Source: an uncultured Clostridia bacterium (GTDB lineage Bacteria; Bacillota; Clostridia; Christensenellales; UBA1242). Taken from it: a stretch of 55,722 nt of DNA. Numbering within the stretch: the first letter of the stretch is position 1; each line of letters opens with the position of its first letter. Both the position numbers and the translations under genes were made by a program. Below the pieces are notes generated by a model. The model was not told the origin of the DNA. It made no database searches and saw nothing but the letters and a program-made list of their open reading frames with translations. Shown here piece after piece: positions 42,196-51,581 of this stretch. The stretch covers positions 1-55,722 of the forward strand of contig CALWTE010000007.1 in the NCBI GenBank assembly GCA_944384375.1, written 5' to 3'.

Positions 42196-43467
42196 TTATT
42201 CTCCATCATTTTTATTTGCTTCTTTACGCATTTTATTTAGCAATTCGCTAGCACCATTTGTTGAGTCAGTGCTTTCGTCATATCTTTTTAGCATTTGCTT
42301 AATTTTTGTGTTTGTATCTTCTGTACCCGAACTTTTAAATACATAATCATCACGTTTATCATTCTTTGGCTTGTGATGTAAATAAAGTTTTGGCTTAGGT
42401 TTTTGTGCTTTTTGTTTTGCATTATTCTTTTGTTTATAGGCACGCAAATCTTGCAAAATTGGCGGTAACGGTTCGCCCTTTTTCGTTTTAGACTTGCTAC
42501 CCTTTTCTTTTACAATTTGCTCTTTGTCTAAATTTTCCAAATCAAAAGTTAACTGTTCGGCATCACCTATCTTGAGAGATTTTTGCTTTTTGCTGTTTTC
42601 GTCTGCACTGCTTTGTTCTGTTTTTTCGTCTTTTATATTAGACACTTGAATCTTAGAATCATCATTTAGACTATCGCTTTGCGTTTCTGCACTGTTACTT
42701 TTAACATCTTGCTCACTATCGCCTTGCGCACTATTTATATTTTTACTTTCTTTATTTTTAATCTTTTTGTTGTTTTCTTTAGCAAAATCTTCTTTGTTAT
42801 TGTTATGATTTTCCTCTAGCGAATTTCCTTCATTATTGTTATTATTCTCTTTTAATGAATTTTCTTCGTCATTTTTGTCGTTTTCTTCAAGGGAATCTTC
42901 AACCTGTTGCCCTTTAATTCGCATAATGCAATAGCAGATTAAAATTGCAATTAGCACTACACAAGGGAAAACTACAAACAACCAAAGTGGCCAATCGGAT
43001 AATAAAAACAATACAAAACTATAGGTAAACCCTGAATTAGATGTTACCTTACCAAAAATATATTCGCTAGTGGTATTTACACTATTACCTATACCCTGTC
43101 GCAACTCAAAAATTATTTCGTCACTCTCTGTATCTATACCAACAATTTCCATAAGCAAATTACTACTTAAAGGTAAGTTGCTGTTTGTATTCAGCACAAC
43201 AAAATCGCCAATGCTAAATTGATTAGTTTTAGTAATTACTACTCTATCACCTACTACAAATTCGGGACTATTTAAATCGTCGGTAATTTCCATAACGGTT
43301 TTATTAAAAACTGTCATTGTAGAACTTTGGCTACTAGAAATAAATTTAGAGCAAACGCAAGAAATACCAAAAACGAAAATAGCCAAAAGAACGCAAATTA
43401 AAATAATTTGTGCTACTTGAGTATAATTTAGTTTTGCGTGAGTCGTCACATCATTGTCCGCAGTCAT
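42196..43467 (-). CDS. Membrane protein with degenerate signal-peptidase-I-like domain and long charged tail
   Basis: 423 residues from the ATG at 43467 (AGGAG six bases upstream). One membrane span (about 18-40), an outside domain (about 45-150), a second span (about 150-185), and a long cytoplasmic tail. The outside domain has VVGDRVVITKTNQFSIGDFVVLNT, the pattern of SipS/SipW-type S26 peptidases (VGD..V..K.....GDVIVY), but the segment where S-M-E-P should carry the catalytic Ser reads VMEITDDLNSPE, so catalysis is unlikely. The tail has 12-residue Asn/Glu repeats (SLEEN, SLKEN, SLEEN, FAKEN) and is rich in Lys/Asp. Operon partner of the OLD-like ATPase. Confidence 0.7.
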   Translation of the reverse strand: MTADNDVTTHAKLNYTQVAQIILICVLLAIFVFGISCVCSKFISSSQSSTMTVFNKTVMEITDDLNSPEFVVGDRVVITKTNQFSIGDFVVLNTNSNLPLSSNLLMEIVGIDTESDEIIFELRQGIGNSVNTTSEYIFGKVTSNSGFTYSFVLFLLSDWPLWLFVVFPCVVLIAILICYCIMRIKGQQVEDSLEENDKNDEENSLKENNNNNEGNSLEENHNNNKEDFAKENNKKIKNKESKNINSAQGDSEQDVKSNSAETQSDSLNDDSKIQVSNIKDEKTEQSSADENSKKQKSLKIGDAEQLTFDLENLDKEQIVKEKGSKSKTKKGEPLPPILQDLRAYKQKNNAKQKAQKPKPKLYLHHKPKNDKRDDYVFKSSGTEDTNTKIKQMLKRYDESTDSTNGASELLNKMRKEANKNDGE

Positions 43468-43552
43468 CAAGCGCTCCTAATAACTAGTACTACCTATTTT
43501 TTAATATTTTATCACAGTTTTGGCAATTTAGCAATTAAATACAATAAGAAAA

Positions 43553-43620
43553 AGCACTAAATATTAAGAGCAACTCAAAAAGTGTCTAACTTTTTGAAAG
43601 CCTCCATATAGTGCTTTTTA
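43553..43620 (-). terminator. Nested hairpin terminator after the 43625-44332 gene
   Basis: Outer arms AAAAAGCACTA and TAGTGCTTTTT are perfect; inside lies CTCAAAAAGTGTCTAACTTT TTGAAAG, a second hairpin. Works on the minus strand immediately after the stop. Confidence 0.8.
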
Positions 43621-43624
43621 AAAT

Positions 43625-44332
43625 TTATGAAGTTGGAGCAAAATTACCAGATTGTGCTTGTAAATCCATCAATACTAAATACAATCCATAGTAGTTTGCA
43701 ATACCTGTGTAGTAGTAGTGAGTGTTAGTAGAAGTAGCAGTTTGAGTGTCTCTACGCAAGTAAAAAGTTTTTTCAACTACACTATTAGTAGCATCAACAG
43801 AGAATGAAGCAGAAATGTATCTTACACCAGTCGTTACTTCGCTACCATTTTGTAAAGTGTAGTTAAATTGGCTACCATCTTTATTGGTCATTAATTGAGA
43901 GTCGTTCCAGTAAAAAGTCACAGCAAATGTTGTTTCGTTTGATAAACTACTAAAAGTTAACGGTGATGATGAATAGTTTGCAGTCATACCTTGACCAGCA
44001 TAGCCATTAAAAATTGAATCCATTACCGTTGGACTACTAGCATCATTATATGCATTCCAAATTCTATCAAATGCATCTTGATACTTTGTATCGTTATTAT
44101 AAACCGTCATTTGTGTGTTGTTATACTCAATAACCATATAATCAGGTTTAGTCTCATATCTAGCACCTGCATAAACAGGCATAACTGCCAAAATTATGGT
44201 AGTAATAATCAAAATACCGATAATTGGGAATGCGATTAATGCAGTAATTAATGCAGGCTTCGTCATTCTCTTATAATAAGGTATTTTTACGCTAGGTAAA
44301 GTGTTTTCAGTTTTAACATTGTTGTTTTCCAT
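43625..44332 (-). CDS. Hypothetical membrane-anchored protein, 235 residues
   Basis: A polar cytoplasmic start (about 1-28), one membrane span (about 30-52, LIAFPIIGILIITTIILAV) and an outside domain rich in Tyr, Asn, Ser and Thr (about 55-235), with beta-rich text such as KPDYMVIEYNNTQMTVYN, TTFAVTFYWN and YYYTGIANYYGLYLVLMDL. No family recognised. GGGAAAG precedes the ATG. It lies 70 bases downstream of ftsH but has its own terminator; it may be co-transcribed with ftsH by read-through. An extracellular sensing or binding role is possible but unsupported. Confidence 0.75.
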   Translation of the reverse strand: MENNNVKTENTLPSVKIPYYKRMTKPALITALIAFPIIGILIITTIILAVMPVYAGARYETKPDYMVIEYNNTQMTVYNNDTKYQDAFDRIWNAYNDASSPTVMDSIFNGYAGQGMTANYSSSPLTFSSLSNETTFAVTFYWNDSQLMTNKDGSQFNYTLQNGSEVTTGVRYISASFSVDATNSVVEKTFYLRRDTQTATSTNTHYYYTGIANYYGLYLVLMDLQAQSGNFAPTS

Positions 44333-44403
44333 AGTCTTTCCCTTTTATTAATTTACAAATTGTTGCTTAAAGTATAATAGCACAAACTATCAAGACAGTC
44401 AAC

Positions 44404-46680
44404 TTATTTAGCATCATTTTCTGTTTTTGATGCATCAGTTTGCTTTTTATCGGCAGTTTTAGTAGTGTTAGTTACTTTGTCGCCGTCTTCTTTTTTGCTA
44501 CTGTCTTTTTTATCTGCAGTTTTATCATTAGCATTATTTTCGTTTTTATTCACGTTTGCTTTTTCTTTATTGGCTTTTGGTTGTTCATTATTACTTTCTT
44601 TGTTCTCAGTCTCGCCACTTGCACTACCAAAAGCGGACATAATATTTTGCTCTAAACTTGATTTGATATTATTTTGTTGTGAAAGTTGCTCAGCCTTCTC
44701 CTTGTTCTTGCGCTCAAGGGCTTCCTTATCTTTCTTTTTGCGTTCTGCAGCACGTTTATCCATATTAGCAATTACTTCTTCTGCAGTCTTGCCCGCCATC
44801 AATTCTTCCACTTCTTCAGCATAAATTGTTTGTTTTGCAAGTAAAACTTTTGCCATTTCGTCTAGAATACTACGTTTACTCCTTAGGGTTTCAATGGCTC
44901 TTTGCTCACATTCTTCTATAATAGATTTTATTTCTTCGTCTATCATAGCGGCGGTCGTTTCACTAATGTTAGAACGTTGTTGGAAGTCACGGCCTAAGAA
45001 TAACTCTTCGTCCTTAGCGTAGCAAACTGGGCCTAACTTCTCGCTCATACCGTACTTAGTAACCATATCGCGAGCCACACTTGTAGCCACTTCTAAGTCG
45101 TTACTTGCGCCTGTTGAATAGTAGTTAAATACTAATTTTTCGGCAGCACGACCACCTAATGCGGAGATAATTTCTTCCATTAATTGCTCACGAGTTAGGA
45201 ATGGGTATTCTTTCTCTGGAATACGAGAAGTCATACCACCCGACATTCCGCCACCTATGCCACGTGGCACAATTGTAACTTCTTGCACTTTGATTTTTGT
45301 ATTTTTCAGTGCCATATTTAAGATTGCGTGGCCTGCTTCGTGGTAGGCAGTTGATTTGCCGTCTTCTTCGTCGTATTTGTGGTTTTTCTTAGAAAGTCCT
45401 AATTGAACCTTAGAAATCCCTTCAAAAACATCAGTTTCCATAATCAAGTTGCGGTTATCTCTAACTGCTAAAATTGCGGCTTCATTCAAGATATTTTCAA
45501 TATCAGCACCCGTTGCACCTGGCAAACGTCTAGCAATGCCTTCCCAGTCAATGTCATCAGCAAAAGGCTTATTCTTAGCATAAAGTTTTAAGATTTTAAT
45601 TCTGCCTTCTACATCTGGTCTATTTACCACAATTCTTCTATCAAAACGTCCAGCACGCAATAATGCAGGGTCTAGAACGTCAGGTCTGTTTGTAGCGGCA
45701 ATTACTACAATTCCCGCACTAGACTCAAAACCGTCCATTTGAACTAGCAACTGATTTAAAGTCTGTTCACGTTCGTCATTAGTGTTGCCTAAACCTGCAC
45801 CACGTTGACGACCTACTGCGTCAATCTCGTCAATAAAGATTAGACAAGGGGTGTTGCGTTTTGCGGTTTCAAACAAGTCACGTACACGAGCAGCACCAAC
45901 ACCCACATATAATTCCACAAAGTCACTACCAGTGATACTAAAGAATGGCACGCCTGCTTCACCAGCAATTGCCTTTGCTAGTAAAGTCTTACCTGTTCCA
46001 GGCGGTCCTACGAGTAAAACGCCCTTAGGAATACGTGCACCCATATCTGTAAATTTACGTGGATTCTTTAAGAACTCAACGATTTCTTGCATTTCTTGTT
46101 TTTCTTCTTCGCAACCAGCAACGTCTGAGAAACGAACTTTTAGCCCACTCTCAACTCTTGCCTTGCTACGTCCAAAGTCCATATTTTTGCCAGACATTTT
46201 GGAAATCGCTCTATAAGCAAATACACCTAGAGCAATCAGTAATAAAATATAAATCCATGGTAAGATTTGAGAGAATACACTTTCTCGCACTGGCTCACTT
46301 GAAATTTGAATACTACCAGCGTGTCCACCATCTTCTACAGGTTTATTATATTGCTCAACTGCTTTTTGAATGTTCTCCACCTGGAATGTGTATGCCACTT
46401 GTATATAAAAGTCATATTCGTTAGGGAAATTTTCTAGTTTTTGTGCGGTTTCTTCGTCAGTTTTGCCTACATACACCCCATAAACGGTGGTATTATAAAA
46501 ATGCACAGCAGCAACTTCGCCCGCTTCTAGCCTTGTGTAAAATTCGTCTTGTGTAATTTCTTTTTCAGAATTAGAGCCACCTGTAAAAGAAATTACTAAT
46601 ACTATAACTAAAAAGATAATTAATAATAAAGAAAAAATAGGAAATCTTTTAGGTCCAGTATTGATAGGTCTATTTTCCAT
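44404..46680 (-). CDS. ftsH: ATP-dependent zinc metalloprotease FtsH
   Basis: Membrane-bound hexameric AAA+ protease that removes misassembled membrane proteins and regulators. 758 residues: membrane span 1 (about 12-32), outside domain (33-138), span 2 (139-158), AAA module with Walker A GPPGTGKT at 225-232, Walker [36 protein letters not shown], and peptidase M41 with HEAGH near residue 446. The C-terminal 120 residues are a long Lys/Glu/Asn-rich tail, longer than normal. Residues 40-112 of the outside domain have a near copy as a lipoprotein in the gene just upstream (46906-47298). Promoter at 46724-46754. Confidence 0.97.
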   Translation of the reverse strand: MENRPINTGPKRFPIFSLLLIIFLVIVLVISFTGGSNSEKEITQDEFYTRLEAGEVAAVHFYNTTVYGVYVGKTDEETAQKLENFPNEYDFYIQVAYTFQVENIQKAVEQYNKPVEDGGHAGSIQISSEPVRESVFSQILPWIYILLLIALGVFAYRAISKMSGKNMDFGRSKARVESGLKVRFSDVAGCEEEKQEMQEIVEFLKNPRKFTDMGARIPKGVLLVGPPGTGKTLLAKAIAGEAGVPFFSITGSDFVELYVGVGAARVRDLFETAKRNTPCLIFIDEIDAVGRQRGAGLGNTNDEREQTLNQLLVQMDGFESSAGIVVIAATNRPDVLDPALLRAGRFDRRIVVNRPDVEGRIKILKLYAKNKPFADDIDWEGIARRLPGATGADIENILNEAAILAVRDNRNLIMETDVFEGISKVQLGLSKKNHKYDEEDGKSTAYHEAGHAILNMALKNTKIKVQEVTIVPRGIGGGMSGGMTSRIPEKEYPFLTREQLMEEIISALGGRAAEKLVFNYYSTGASNDLEVATSVARDMVTKYGMSEKLGPVCYAKDEELFLGRDFQQRSNISETTAAMIDEEIKSIIEECEQRAIETLRSKRSILDEMAKVLLAKQTIYAEEVEELMAGKTAEEVIANMDKRAAERKKKDKEALERKNKEKAEQLSQQNNIKSSLEQNIMSAFGSASGETENKESNNEQPKANKEKANVNKNENNANDKTADKKDSSKKEDGDKVTNTTKTADKKQTDASKTENDAK

Positions 46681-46723
46681 AAATATTAACTCCTACAAAA
46701 AAAATTCAAGTATAGGTTATTAT

Positions 46724-46754
46724 ATTATAATTCGTATATAATAATACTTGTCAA
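46724..46754 (-). promoter_or_regulatory. Possible promoter of ftsH
   Basis: Minus strand TTGACA (rc of 46749-46754), 19-base spacer, TATAAT (rc of 46724-46729). Both hexamers are perfect but the spacing is long. Its presence suggests ftsH is transcribed separately from the upstream lipoprotein gene. Confidence 0.45.
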
Positions 46755-46905
46755 GTATAACATATTTAAAACAAAAAATAAAGTAAAACAATAAAATTTT
46801 TACAATATTTGAAAAATTGAACACTTTAAACAATTTTATTAAAATTTGTTAAAAAAGCAACACTTTATACATTTAAATATACTTTGATTACTTAACTTTA
46901 AAAGA

Positions 46906-47298
46906 TTATTGATTTTCTTCTTGCTCGTCGTCGCGTACTGGTTCACTAGAAATAACTATATTTGCCTGATTGTCTAAATTATATTGCTCAACTGCTTTTT
47001 GGATTCTTTCTATCTCGTATGTGTAGTTTACTGCTATATAAAAGTCGTATTCTTTAGGGAAATTTGCTAGTTTTTGTGCGGTTTCCTCGTCAGTTTCGCC
47101 TACGCACACAACATAAACATTTTCACCGTAAAAATGCACACCAGCAACTTCGCCCGCTTCTAGCCTTGTGTAAAATTCGTCTTGCGTAATCTCTTTTGAA
47201 TCGGAACAACCTGCAAATGCAAAAATTGTGATGATAAATAAAAGCAAGGCAATTAAAGAAATCAATACTTTTGATTTATTCTTTTTAAAAGTGTCCAT
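46906..47298 (-). CDS. Lipoprotein consisting of a duplicated FtsH extracytoplasmic domain
   Basis: 130 residues. Signal peptide (about 1-30) with lipobox FAGC, so Cys31 would be lipidated and the protein held outside. Residues 35-107 match FtsH residues 40-112 of the downstream ftsH at about 58 of 73 positions (by eye), starting with identical [18 protein letters not shown] and later [16 protein letters not shown] near the end also matches. There is no ATPase or protease part. The DNA is also closely similar, so the duplication is fairly recent. It could bind the FtsH outer ring, its substrates or its regulators, but no function is known. AGGAG precedes the ATG. Confidence 0.93.
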   Translation of the reverse strand: MDTFKKNKSKVLISLIALLLFIITIFAFAGCSDSKEITQDEFYTRLEAGEVAGVHFYGENVYVVCVGETDEETAQKLANFPKEYDFYIAVNYTYEIERIQKAVEQYNLDNQANIVISSEPVRDDEQEENQ

Positions 47299-47610
47299 AT
47301 ATACTCCTAAAATTAAGTATTTTAGTATTGATTAATAATACCTTATTTTTAAGAAAAAGTAAAGAATTAAGAAAAATGTTTTTTCTTCTACTATATATTT
47401 ACAATACAAAGTACTATATATAATACAATTAAGAAATAATAAAAAACACTTTTAGTTTTACCTTTAAAGCCAACGCAAAAGTAGTTATTAAAACTAAAAT
47501 TAAACAAACTTATTTTTAATTAAAAAATCACAACTCCCTAAAATAAAGGAACTTGTGATTTTTATTAAAAAAGTTAGTAAAAATGATAATTTTTTAACTT
47601 TTTTACTCTG
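47299..47610. other. 312-base intergenic region between surface protein and FtsH-like lipoprotein genes
   Basis: AT-rich; holds the terminator at 47523-47565 for the surface protein gene. The upstream part should carry the promoter of the 46906-47298 gene, but no clear hexamers are seen. Confidence 0.5.
47523..47565 (-). terminator. Terminator of the DUF6273-like surface protein gene
   Basis: AAAATCACAA, inner bases CTCCCTAAAATAAAGGAAC, TTGTGATTTTT; minus-strand T run lies outside the stem. Confidence 0.75.
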
Positions 47611-49017
47611 CTATTCAGTAGAAATTGTTGTGCTGTCAAGTTGAATGTTTACAACTGGCGCAATGCCCATTACACTTCCGTAACTCGCCAACAAAAATGT
47701 ACCATTCCTAGATTCAACAGATGTCACCGTATTACTACCAGCAGTTGCATTAATTGTACGAATAAAGTAAGAGCCTTCATTTATTGTATTCCTAAATTGT
47801 ACAATAGTATAATCTGTAGCGGTCTTGGTGCGTTGAGAGTCATGGGCTTCAGTAAAACTACTAATATTAGTGTTAAATCCATAATTTGCATTTGCAATGT
47901 CAGAACCTATTAAAGTTACTTTTACAGGGTCCACAAATTCGTCAATAGTGGTGTCTTGAATTATATCTTGTTGTGCTGAAGTAAAAGCAGTGTTATAAAA
48001 CTCGCCATTTAACCATTCAGACAATCCAGATTCTGCAAAAGTAAATACTGATGAACCTTGTTGGACATCAATAGAATATGTACTAAACAAGTAAGCCACT
48101 CCATTTGTATCTACATCAAGTATAATCCACACAATAGGTTCAACTTTAAAGTAATATGTTTCACCTTGAGTTTGTATTGTCCCATCAGAAAATTCAAGTG
48201 ACCATTGGTTTTCTGATACAACCATTGCATATTTTTCGCCATCAGAACCAGTATAGTAACCGTTTGCATCTGCACTGCCAGAAATAGTTACATTGCTAGC
48301 CTTAATAGTAGACGGATAGTAACCAAATTCTATGCTGTCCCCTGCATCAACTACATTATTTGAATTATTGTCAATCACAACATATAGGGGGTCTGTGCCT
48401 TCATTTCCGTTTCCACCCGTGTTTATACTTTCGCTGGCTTCAGATTGCAATTCAATTTTAAGTTCAAAATTGTCAACAGTCACACTTTCCACGCCGTCTT
48501 TTGCACTAAAAATAATTGTAATAGTTACCATTTTCCCATTACCAGCAGAATTTGGATTAAGGGTAACCGTATCGCCAGAAGTAACGGCGCTCGGTGAAGT
48601 AGCATCTATTCCCGCAGAGATTGAAAAAGTATAATCTGCACTTTCACTTGCGTTTTCGTAAGTTAGTTTAACCTTTAATTCTTTATCTGTGTTTTGATTA
48701 AAAATGTTAAAAGCAAGTGTGATATCGTCTAAATTTTCATTAAAAGTTAAATCAATATCAGACCACGTGTTTAATTTTTCTGTTGTGGCTGTGTTTTTAG
48801 AACTATCAGTACTGAAAACCATTGATTCCATTTTGCCGTCAACAGACTCGCCGTTTAAAAAGGCTTGCGAAATGGATGCTTCGGCATTTTCGCTAGTGAA
48901 AGTAACTTGCTTTACTGGCTCTGTTTTGTTAAGTGTCAATACCAAAACAACAGCAACCACAGCCACTACAACTACAGCAATACAAATACCCAAAATGGTC
49001 TTGCTCTTTGTTTCCAT
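47611..49017 (-). CDS. Membrane-anchored surface protein with DUF6273-like C-terminal domain
   Basis: 468 residues. Short cytoplasmic start, one membrane span (about 8-29), no lipobox; the rest should be outside. Residues 35-195 are a beta-rich domain (TITIIFSAKDGVESVTVDNFEL), then a Gly/Asn linker. Residues about 215-465 match the DUF6273 pattern seen in many gut Clostridia surface proteins: IEFGYYPST, YYFKVEPIVWIILD, AYLFSTYSID, LSEWLNGEFYNTAFTSAQQ and APVVNIQLDS. The domain is related to fold families that recognise sugars, but its ligand is unknown. Monocistronic with its own terminator. Confidence 0.85.
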   Translation of the reverse strand: METKSKTILGICIAVVVVAVVAVVLVLTLNKTEPVKQVTFTSENAEASISQAFLNGESVDGKMESMVFSTDSSKNTATTEKLNTWSDIDLTFNENLDDITLAFNIFNQNTDKELKVKLTYENASESADYTFSISAGIDATSPSAVTSGDTVTLNPNSAGNGKMVTITIIFSAKDGVESVTVDNFELKIELQSEASESINTGGNGNEGTDPLYVVIDNNSNNVVDAGDSIEFGYYPSTIKASNVTISGSADANGYYTGSDGEKYAMVVSENQWSLEFSDGTIQTQGETYYFKVEPIVWIILDVDTNGVAYLFSTYSIDVQQGSSVFTFAESGLSEWLNGEFYNTAFTSAQQDIIQDTTIDEFVDPVKVTLIGSDIANANYGFNTNISSFTEAHDSQRTKTATDYTIVQFRNTINEGSYFIRTINATAGSNTVTSVESRNGTFLLASYGSVMGIAPVVNIQLDSTTISTE

Positions 49018-49351
49018 TATGTAATTTACTCCTTTAAATTTTTTAATTTACACTGGCAAATGGTGGTTTGTTTGCAGTGAAAACTATAAAAAAATTATAA
49101 ACAAAAATATGCAAAATGTCAAATATTTGTGAAAATTTAAAAAATTTTTAGCAAAATAACACCTATTATAGGTAAAATTCAACATAAAAAATTTAAATAA
49201 TTACCTTTGTCAAGCAATTTTAAAACGAACAAAAAAATAGCAATGGATTAAATTCGCTACTTTTTGCTGGTTTGAATATTTTTAACCTTGCAAGTGGTTT
49301 TTATAGTTAATTATTAAATAATAGTTCTTTAAAGCGGTTTTTAGAATTTAA
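49018..49351. other. 334-base intergenic region upstream of the surface protein gene
   Basis: Contains a TTGACA-like hexamer (rc near 49208-49213), the palindrome ACCTATTATAGGT near 49162, and the tandem duplication at its right end (49295-49366). A promoter for the 47611-49017 gene is likely here but the -10 is not certain. Confidence 0.5.
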
Positions 49352-49366
49352 TTATTGTTCTTTAAA
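49295..49366. repeat. Imperfect tandem repeat covering the divIB 3' end
   Basis: GGTTTTTATAGTTAATTATT..TAGTTCTTTAAA followed by GGTTTTTAGAATTTAATTAT TGTTCTTTAAA. The second unit includes the divIB stop region, so the 3' end of the gene was tandemly copied downstream. Confidence 0.7.
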
Positions 49367-50128
49367 ATAGCGGGCTTCTAATTCGTTATCGTTGTTTACA
49401 AAAACTTGAATAGTGCTATCTTTGTAATCTTCGGTGGTCAATAAATCAAAAGTCTTAATCGCTAGACGCATTTTTGCACTTGTATTTGCAAAAGGTTTGT
49501 CTAATTCAATAATAGAATCAAAATGAGTATGAATTGTAAGGGTTGTTTCGGTTAACTCGCAACTTGCCACTATTGCGCGCATATCAGCCAAAGTCCTACT
49601 CAACTGCAAAAACGCATTATAAACATTTAAGTAAACGGCATCACCAAAAATATCTAACGTATCAGCAATTTGCGCGTCTGTATTTATAAATGCATCGGTA
49701 TTTATTAAAATTGCGTTTGTATTAGTACTATTAAATGTGTTTACAATATCTAAAACTTTAAAATATTCGTCAGTTATAGCAAATCTGCCGTTGCTAATAG
49801 GTAAAGCGTACACTTCCTGCCTTTGTATAACGTGTAAATTTAAGTTATTAGGCCAAACAACTTCTAAATTTATAACCCTTAAATATGGATATTCTTTCTC
49901 TAAATTCTCTGTTATTTTTTCTTTATCTAATATAAACACACTTTTAGACTCTGCACCCGATGTTTTTAGGGCTGTTTCATTAGTTAGGTTTGCCAAAATG
50001 CCTGTATGCGTGTTATACCAAATCAAATTCACGTTACGAACACTAAAAATAGTACTTGAAAGTACCACAATTAGCACAATCACTGCTAAAACGGACACAA
50101 TTACGGCAATTTTAGCGTTTTTACTCAT
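49352..50128 (-). CDS. divIB: Cell division protein DivIB/FtsQ
   Basis: Bitopic protein of the division complex with FtsL and DivIC. 258 residues: membrane span (about 7-29), a POTRA-like domain of the FtsQ type (about 30-100, FSVRNVNLIWYNTHTG ... YPYLRVINLEVVWPNNLNLHVIQRQEV), and a beta domain to the end (about 105-258). The phrase VIQRQEVYALP is typical of the family end of POTRA. Nine bases after murA in the same transcript. GGGGGAG precedes the ATG. The 3' end is part of a small tandem duplication. Confidence 0.9.
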   Translation of the reverse strand: MSKNAKIAVIVSVLAVIVLIVVLSSTIFSVRNVNLIWYNTHTGILANLTNETALKTSGAESKSVFILDKEKITENLEKEYPYLRVINLEVVWPNNLNLHVIQRQEVYALPISNGRFAITDEYFKVLDIVNTFNSTNTNAILINTDAFINTDAQIADTLDIFGDAVYLNVYNAFLQLSRTLADMRAIVASCELTETTLTIHTHFDSIIELDKPFANTSAKMRLAIKTFDLLTTEDYKDSTIQVFVNNDNELEARYFKEQ

Positions 50129-50137
50129 TTGCTCCCC

Positions 50138-51391
50138 CTATTCTACACGTTTAATACAAGCCCCTAAACTATTCAAAGCCAAATCTAAATTGTTATAACC
50201 CCTTTCTATATGGAAAATATCATTTACTGTCGTATAACCATGCGCGTTTAGCCCTGCAAGCACTAAACTTGCCCCGCCCCGTAAATCTTTGGCATATACT
50301 TCGGCTCCACTCAAGTATGGCACGCCTTCTACGACAGCCACTCTTTCCTTAACCCTTACATTTGCGCCCATTTTAATTAGTTCGGGCACAAATTTATAAC
50401 GCGATTCAAACAAGTTCTCTTGTATGACACAACAACCGTTTGAAACCGTTTGCAAAGTTAAGATTTGAGATTGCAAGTCCGTAGGAAAGCCAGGATAGAC
50501 TTGAGTTTGCACAAAGCCGACACTTTTTAGAGTTTTAGGACTCTTTATATAAATTTTATCACTTTTTACACGCAAATTGCAACCAGAATTATATAATTTG
50601 TCTATTAAACTTGCAAAATATTGTGTATTGCAACCACTTACTTCTATTTGCCCGCCTGTAATAGCGGCCGCAATTAGATATGTACCCGCGATTATTCTAT
50701 CGCCTATAGGGGTGTATTCTGTGCCGTGCAACTTCTCCACACCTTCAATTTCAATAGTACTAGTACCCGCCCCCGAGATTTTAGCACCCATTGAATTAAG
50801 AAAATTTGCCAAATCTTGTATTTCGGGCTCGCGTGCCGAATTCATAATTACCACTTTTTGTTTCCCTAACACTGCACAAAGCATAATATTTTCTGTTGCC
50901 CCCACGCTAGGAAAATCTAAATGCACTATTCCGCCACACATATCGCTTGCATCACAATTTATTATTCCGTGACTTTCGGTAATCTTTACCCCTATATCTT
51001 TTAAGCCTTTTAAGTGAAAGTTTATAGGCCTCAACCCTATATCACACCCGCCAGGATAAGCAACTCGTGCTTTTTTGAATCTGCCTAGCATCGCCCCCAT
51101 TGTAAAAATAGACGAACGTAATAATTTCGCTATATCTACTGGCACAAAATTAGCGTTTGCATTCTGCCCGTTTATCACGACAGCATCGTCTTGAAAGGTT
51201 ACCTGCATATTTAATTTTTCTAAAATTTTGCACATATTCTTAATATCTACAAAATTAGGGCAAGAGTGTAGCACGACTTCGTCTTCGCAAAGTATTGTCC
51301 CAGCAAGAATTGGCAGATATGCATTTTTTGCGCAATCCACCTTAATTGTCCCGTCTAGTTTATATCCACCGTTTATTATGTATTTACTCAA
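50138..51391 (-). CDS. murA: UDP-N-acetylglucosamine 1-carboxyvinyltransferase (MurA)
   Basis: First committed step of peptidoglycan synthesis, joining enolpyruvate from PEP to UDP-GlcNAc; target of fosfomycin. 417 residues, full length. Lys-Asn pair in CAKNAYLPILAG near residue 20, catalytic loop Cys in AYPGGCDIGLRPINFHL near residue 115 (Cys present, so fosfomycin-binding residue retained), and YPGFPTDLQSQ near 302 with the catalytic Asp. Followed by divIB. Bacillota often hold two murA copies; this could be either. Placed outside the dcw cluster. Confidence 0.96.
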   Translation of the reverse strand: MSKYIINGGYKLDGTIKVDCAKNAYLPILAGTILCEDEVVLHSCPNFVDIKNMCKILEKLNMQVTFQDDAVVINGQNANANFVPVDIAKLLRSSIFTMGAMLGRFKKARVAYPGGCDIGLRPINFHLKGLKDIGVKITESHGIINCDASDMCGGIVHLDFPSVGATENIMLCAVLGKQKVVIMNSAREPEIQDLANFLNSMGAKISGAGTSTIEIEGVEKLHGTEYTPIGDRIIAGTYLIAAAITGGQIEVSGCNTQYFASLIDKLYNSGCNLRVKSDKIYIKSPKTLKSVGFVQTQVYPGFPTDLQSQILTLQTVSNGCCVIQENLFESRYKFVPELIKMGANVRVKERVAVVEGVPYLSGAEVYAKDLRGGASLVLAGLNAHGYTTVNDIFHIERGYNNLDLALNSLGACIKRVE

Positions 51392-51523
51392 ATTGTTTAC
51401 TCCTTATGTCTTATATTATATAATATGGAATAAACTCCCCGAAAGTTAAAAATCACCATAATAAAATAAACTATTCGCAAAATCAAAAATTTGTTACACT
51501 TTTGCTCTAACGTTTTTAAAAAC

Positions 51524-51566
51524 AAAAAAAGGGTCACTTAATAAATCTTTTAAGTGTACCTTTTTA
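51524..51566 (-). terminator. Terminator of the NYN-ogg operon
   Basis: AAAAAGGGTCACTTAA, loop, TTAAGTGTACCTTTTT; lies just after the NYN gene stop with T run on the minus strand. Confidence 0.85.
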
Positions 51567-51581
51567 ATTGTTCTATTATAA

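Noticed and set aside
41713..42346. Overlapping plus-strand open frames opposite the OLD-like ATPase gene
   Set aside because: Shadows of the strong minus-strand coding frame; no start signals.
46681..46905. FtsH-like lipoprotein and ftsH as one gene split by a frameshift
   Set aside because: The lipoprotein has its own signal peptide and stop, and ftsH has a complete N-terminus with both membrane spans, so these are two genes related by duplication.
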